Shown here piece after piece: positions 5,480 to 6,960 of a stretch of 6,960 nt of DNA. The DNA lies in NCBI GenBank assembly GCA_016933355.1, contig JAFGBC010000314.1, positions 1 through 6,960 of the forward strand, given 5' to 3'. Below the pieces are notes generated by a model. It did not search any database. It was not told where the DNA came from and saw only the letters and a program-made list of their open reading frames with translations. How positions within the stretch are numbered: the stretch's first letter is position 1; the number at the start of each line of letters is the position of its first letter. The DNA comes from Candidatus Aminicenantota bacterium. Lineage in GTDB: Bacteria; Acidobacteriota; Aminicenantia; Aminicenantales; JAFGBC01. Both the position numbers and the translations under genes were made by a program.

Positions 5480-6960
5480 ATGTCGAACATCGGCTCTTAC
5501 GACGCCCGCCTGAAGGACTTCTCCTGGGAGATCGCTGAGAGAGAGCTCGGCTACAAGCCGGACGACGTCATCAACATCGGCTGGTACTGCACCGACCGCG
5601 TCTGCCAAATGGGCAAGGCCGACAAGCCGGCCCTGCTCTGGGAAGGGAGCACCGGGGCGGAGAAGCGCTACACCTACAACGACATCCGCCTGGCCTCGAA
5701 CACGATCGGGACGTTCCTGCGCGGGCTGGGCATCCAGCCGGGCGACCGGGTCTGCCTGTTCATGGACAAGATCCCCGAGCTTTACCTGGGGTTCCTGGGC
5801 ATCCTCAAGATCGGGGCGATCGCCCAGCCGCTCTTCTCGGCCTTCGGCGATGAATCTCTCTTCGTCCGCCTTTCGAACGCCGAGACGACGGCCGTCATCA
5901 CCCAGAAAAAGCACGCCCCCAAGGTCCGCAAGATCCTGGACAAGCCCCCCCACCTCAAGCGCCTCATCATCGTCGACCACGAGGGCGCCGCCCCGCTCAA
6001 GGAACGCGAGGTCGCCTTCAATCTCGAAAAGGCCCAGCCGGTCGACGTCTTCCAGATCCACCCGACCACGGCCGAGTCGCCCTCCGTCCTCCACTACACC
6101 TCGGGCACGACCGGGATGCCCAAGGGCGTCCAGCATGTCCATTATTCGCTCATCTCCCAGTACTTGACCGGGAAGTGGGTCCTCGACCTCCGGGACGACG
6201 ACATCTACTGGTGCACGGCCGACCCGGGTTGGGTGACCGGCACTTCGTACGGCATCATCGCGCCCTTCGCCCTGGGCGTCACGCAGTGCGTCCTCGACGC
6301 CGGGTTCGGGGCCGAAGCCTGGTACAAATTCATCGAGAAGCGGCGCATCTCGATGTGGTACTCGGCCCCGACCGCCATCCGCTCCCTGATGAAGGCGGGG
6401 GATGAGCTCGTCAAGAAGCACGACCTATCCTCGCTCCGCTTCCTGGCCAGCGTCGGCGAGCCCCTCAACTCCGAGGCCGTCGTCTGGTCCGAGAAGGTCT
6501 TCGGCAAGCCCTTCTACGACACCTACTGGCAGACCGAGACGGGATGCATCGTCATCAGCAACTTCCCGGGGATGGAAGTCCGGCCCGGCTCGATGGGCAA
6601 GCCCTTCCCGGGCATCACCGGCGTCGTCCTCGACCCGGTCAAGAACGAGCCCTACCCGGCGCCGGGCAAGATCGGGCTGGTCGCCCTCAAATTCGACTGG
6701 CCGTCCCGGATGCGGACCTACTGGAACAACCCCGAGGCTTTCCAGAAGAAGTTCCGGGGCGAGTGGTACATCAGCGGCGACCGGTCCCGTCTCGACAACG
6801 ACGGCTACTTCTGGTTCGCGGGCCGGGACGACGATATCATCAACACGGCCGGCCACCTCGTCAGCCCGTTCGAGGTCGAGTCGGCCCTGCTCGAGCACCC
6901 GGCCGTGGCCGAGTCGGCCGTCGTCAGCAAGCCGGACCCGATCAACCTCGAGGTCGTCAA
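5480..6960 (+). CDS. acsA: AMP-forming acetyl/acyl-CoA synthetase, AcsA-type, truncated at window edge
   Basis: Activates acetate (or another short acid) with ATP to an acyl-adenylate, then transfers it to CoA. The frame is open from the ATG at 5480 to the right edge: 493 codons of a family usually near 570, so most of the small C-terminal domain is missing. Motifs in order: INIGWYCTDRV near residue 35; P-loop YTSGTTGMPKG (206-216); KWVLDL followed by DIYWCTADPGWVTGT, strikingly like Bacillus AcsA; VGEPLN; YWQTETG (349-355) with Trp350 at the position that limits the acyl pocket in acetyl-CoA synthetases; GDRSRLD with Asp434 and Arg435; and the start of the C-terminal domain at FAGRDDD. The N-terminus is short, as in AcsA rather than the ~650-residue enterobacterial Acs. 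At the A8 hinge the sequence is NTAGHLVSPFEVE, where AcsA/Acs have SG-x-R-x-G: Leu460 replaces the usual Arg and Ser462 the usual Gly. The catalytic lysine region (A10) is outside the window. Synthetase family is certain; acetate as substrate is likely, not proven. Confidence 0.9.
   Translation, partial: MSNIGSYDARLKDFSWEIAERELGYKPDDVINIGWYCTDRVCQMGKADKPALLWEGSTGAEKRYTYNDIRLASNTIGTFLRGLGIQPGDRVCLFMDKIPELYLGFLGILKIGAIAQPLFSAFGDESLFVRLSNAETTAVITQKKHAPKVRKILDKPPHLKRLIIVDHEGAAPLKEREVAFNLEKAQPVDVFQIHPTTAESPSVLHYTSGTTGMPKGVQHVHYSLISQYLTGKWVLDLRDDDIYWCTADPGWVTGTSYGIIAPFALGVTQCVLDAGFGAEAWYKFIEKRRISMWYSAPTAIRSLMKAGDELVKKHDLSSLRFLASVGEPLNSEAVVWSEKVFGKPFYDTYWQTETGCIVISNFPGMEVRPGSMGKPFPGITGVVLDPVKNEPYPAPGKIGLVALKFDWPSRMRTYWNNPEAFQKKFRGEWYISGDRSRLDNDGYFWFAGRDDDIINTAGHLVSPFEVESALLEHPAVAESAVVSKPDPINLEVV

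Noticed and set aside
4926..5513. Plus-strand open frame overlapping acpS in another frame
   Set aside because: It begins upstream of the inferred transcript start and gives a G/R/P-rich sequence without domains. AcpS occupies the region in the other frame with intact active-site motifs.
4936..6421. Minus-strand open frames (4936-5490, 5378-6421, 6425-6898) opposite acpS and the synthetase gene
   Set aside because: These are D/R/G/V-rich shadow translations with no recognisable motif. The plus strand carries catalytic motifs of AcpS and AcsA throughout the same interval.
1..6960. Mobile elements, CRISPR arrays, tRNA/rRNA genes, tandem repeats
   Set aside because: None seen. Nearly all the window is explained by five genes with uniform codon character and no flanking repeats or transposase motifs.

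Overview
The window comes from a high-GC Gram-negative bacterium. By eye the base composition is well above 60% G+C, with strong third-position G/C. The outer-membrane requirement follows from a TolC-family channel gene. Nothing in the sequence fixes the taxon. The overall style (high GC, non-proteobacterial AcsA-type acetyl-CoA synthetase, TolC-adaptor-RND gene order) would suit an Acidobacteriota/Aminicenantes-like or other deep environmental lineage, but that is a guess.

There are two divergent gene groups. On the minus strand, reading from about 4800 down past position 1, is a three-gene tripartite efflux operon. It runs: a TolC-type outer-membrane channel protein with a signal peptide (4800-3172), an inner-membrane-anchored periplasmic adaptor (3166 or 3175 down to 1919), and the first 631 codons of an RND inner-membrane permease (1893 down to 1, running off the left edge). 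Junctions are tight (an overlap or 5 nt, then 25 nt), so the genes are very probably co-transcribed. Together they would form one proton-driven pump spanning both membranes. Substrates cannot be read from the sequence, and no regulator gene lies in the window.

On the plus strand are acpS (holo-[acyl-carrier-protein] synthase, 5044-5454, TTG start) and an AcsA-type AMP-forming acetyl/acyl-CoA synthetase (5480 to beyond 6960, truncated by the right edge), separated by 25 nt. A promoter with exact consensus -35 (TTGACA) and -10 (TATAAT) boxes stands upstream of acpS. One enzyme makes acyl-CoA and the other consumes CoA to load the 4'-phosphopantetheine arm onto acyl carrier proteins, so both sit at the CoA/acyl-thioester junction.

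The roughly 240-bp divergent intergenic region holds the acpS promoter, a roughly 90-nt acpS leader and a weak candidate promoter for the efflux operon. I saw no tRNA, rRNA, CRISPR, insertion sequence or phage feature. The window reads as ordinary core/accessory chromosome. The more interesting points are residue-level: a single Asp in the permease proton-relay helix, an altered A8 motif in the synthetase, and the pairing of a perfect promoter with a weak TTG start at acpS.
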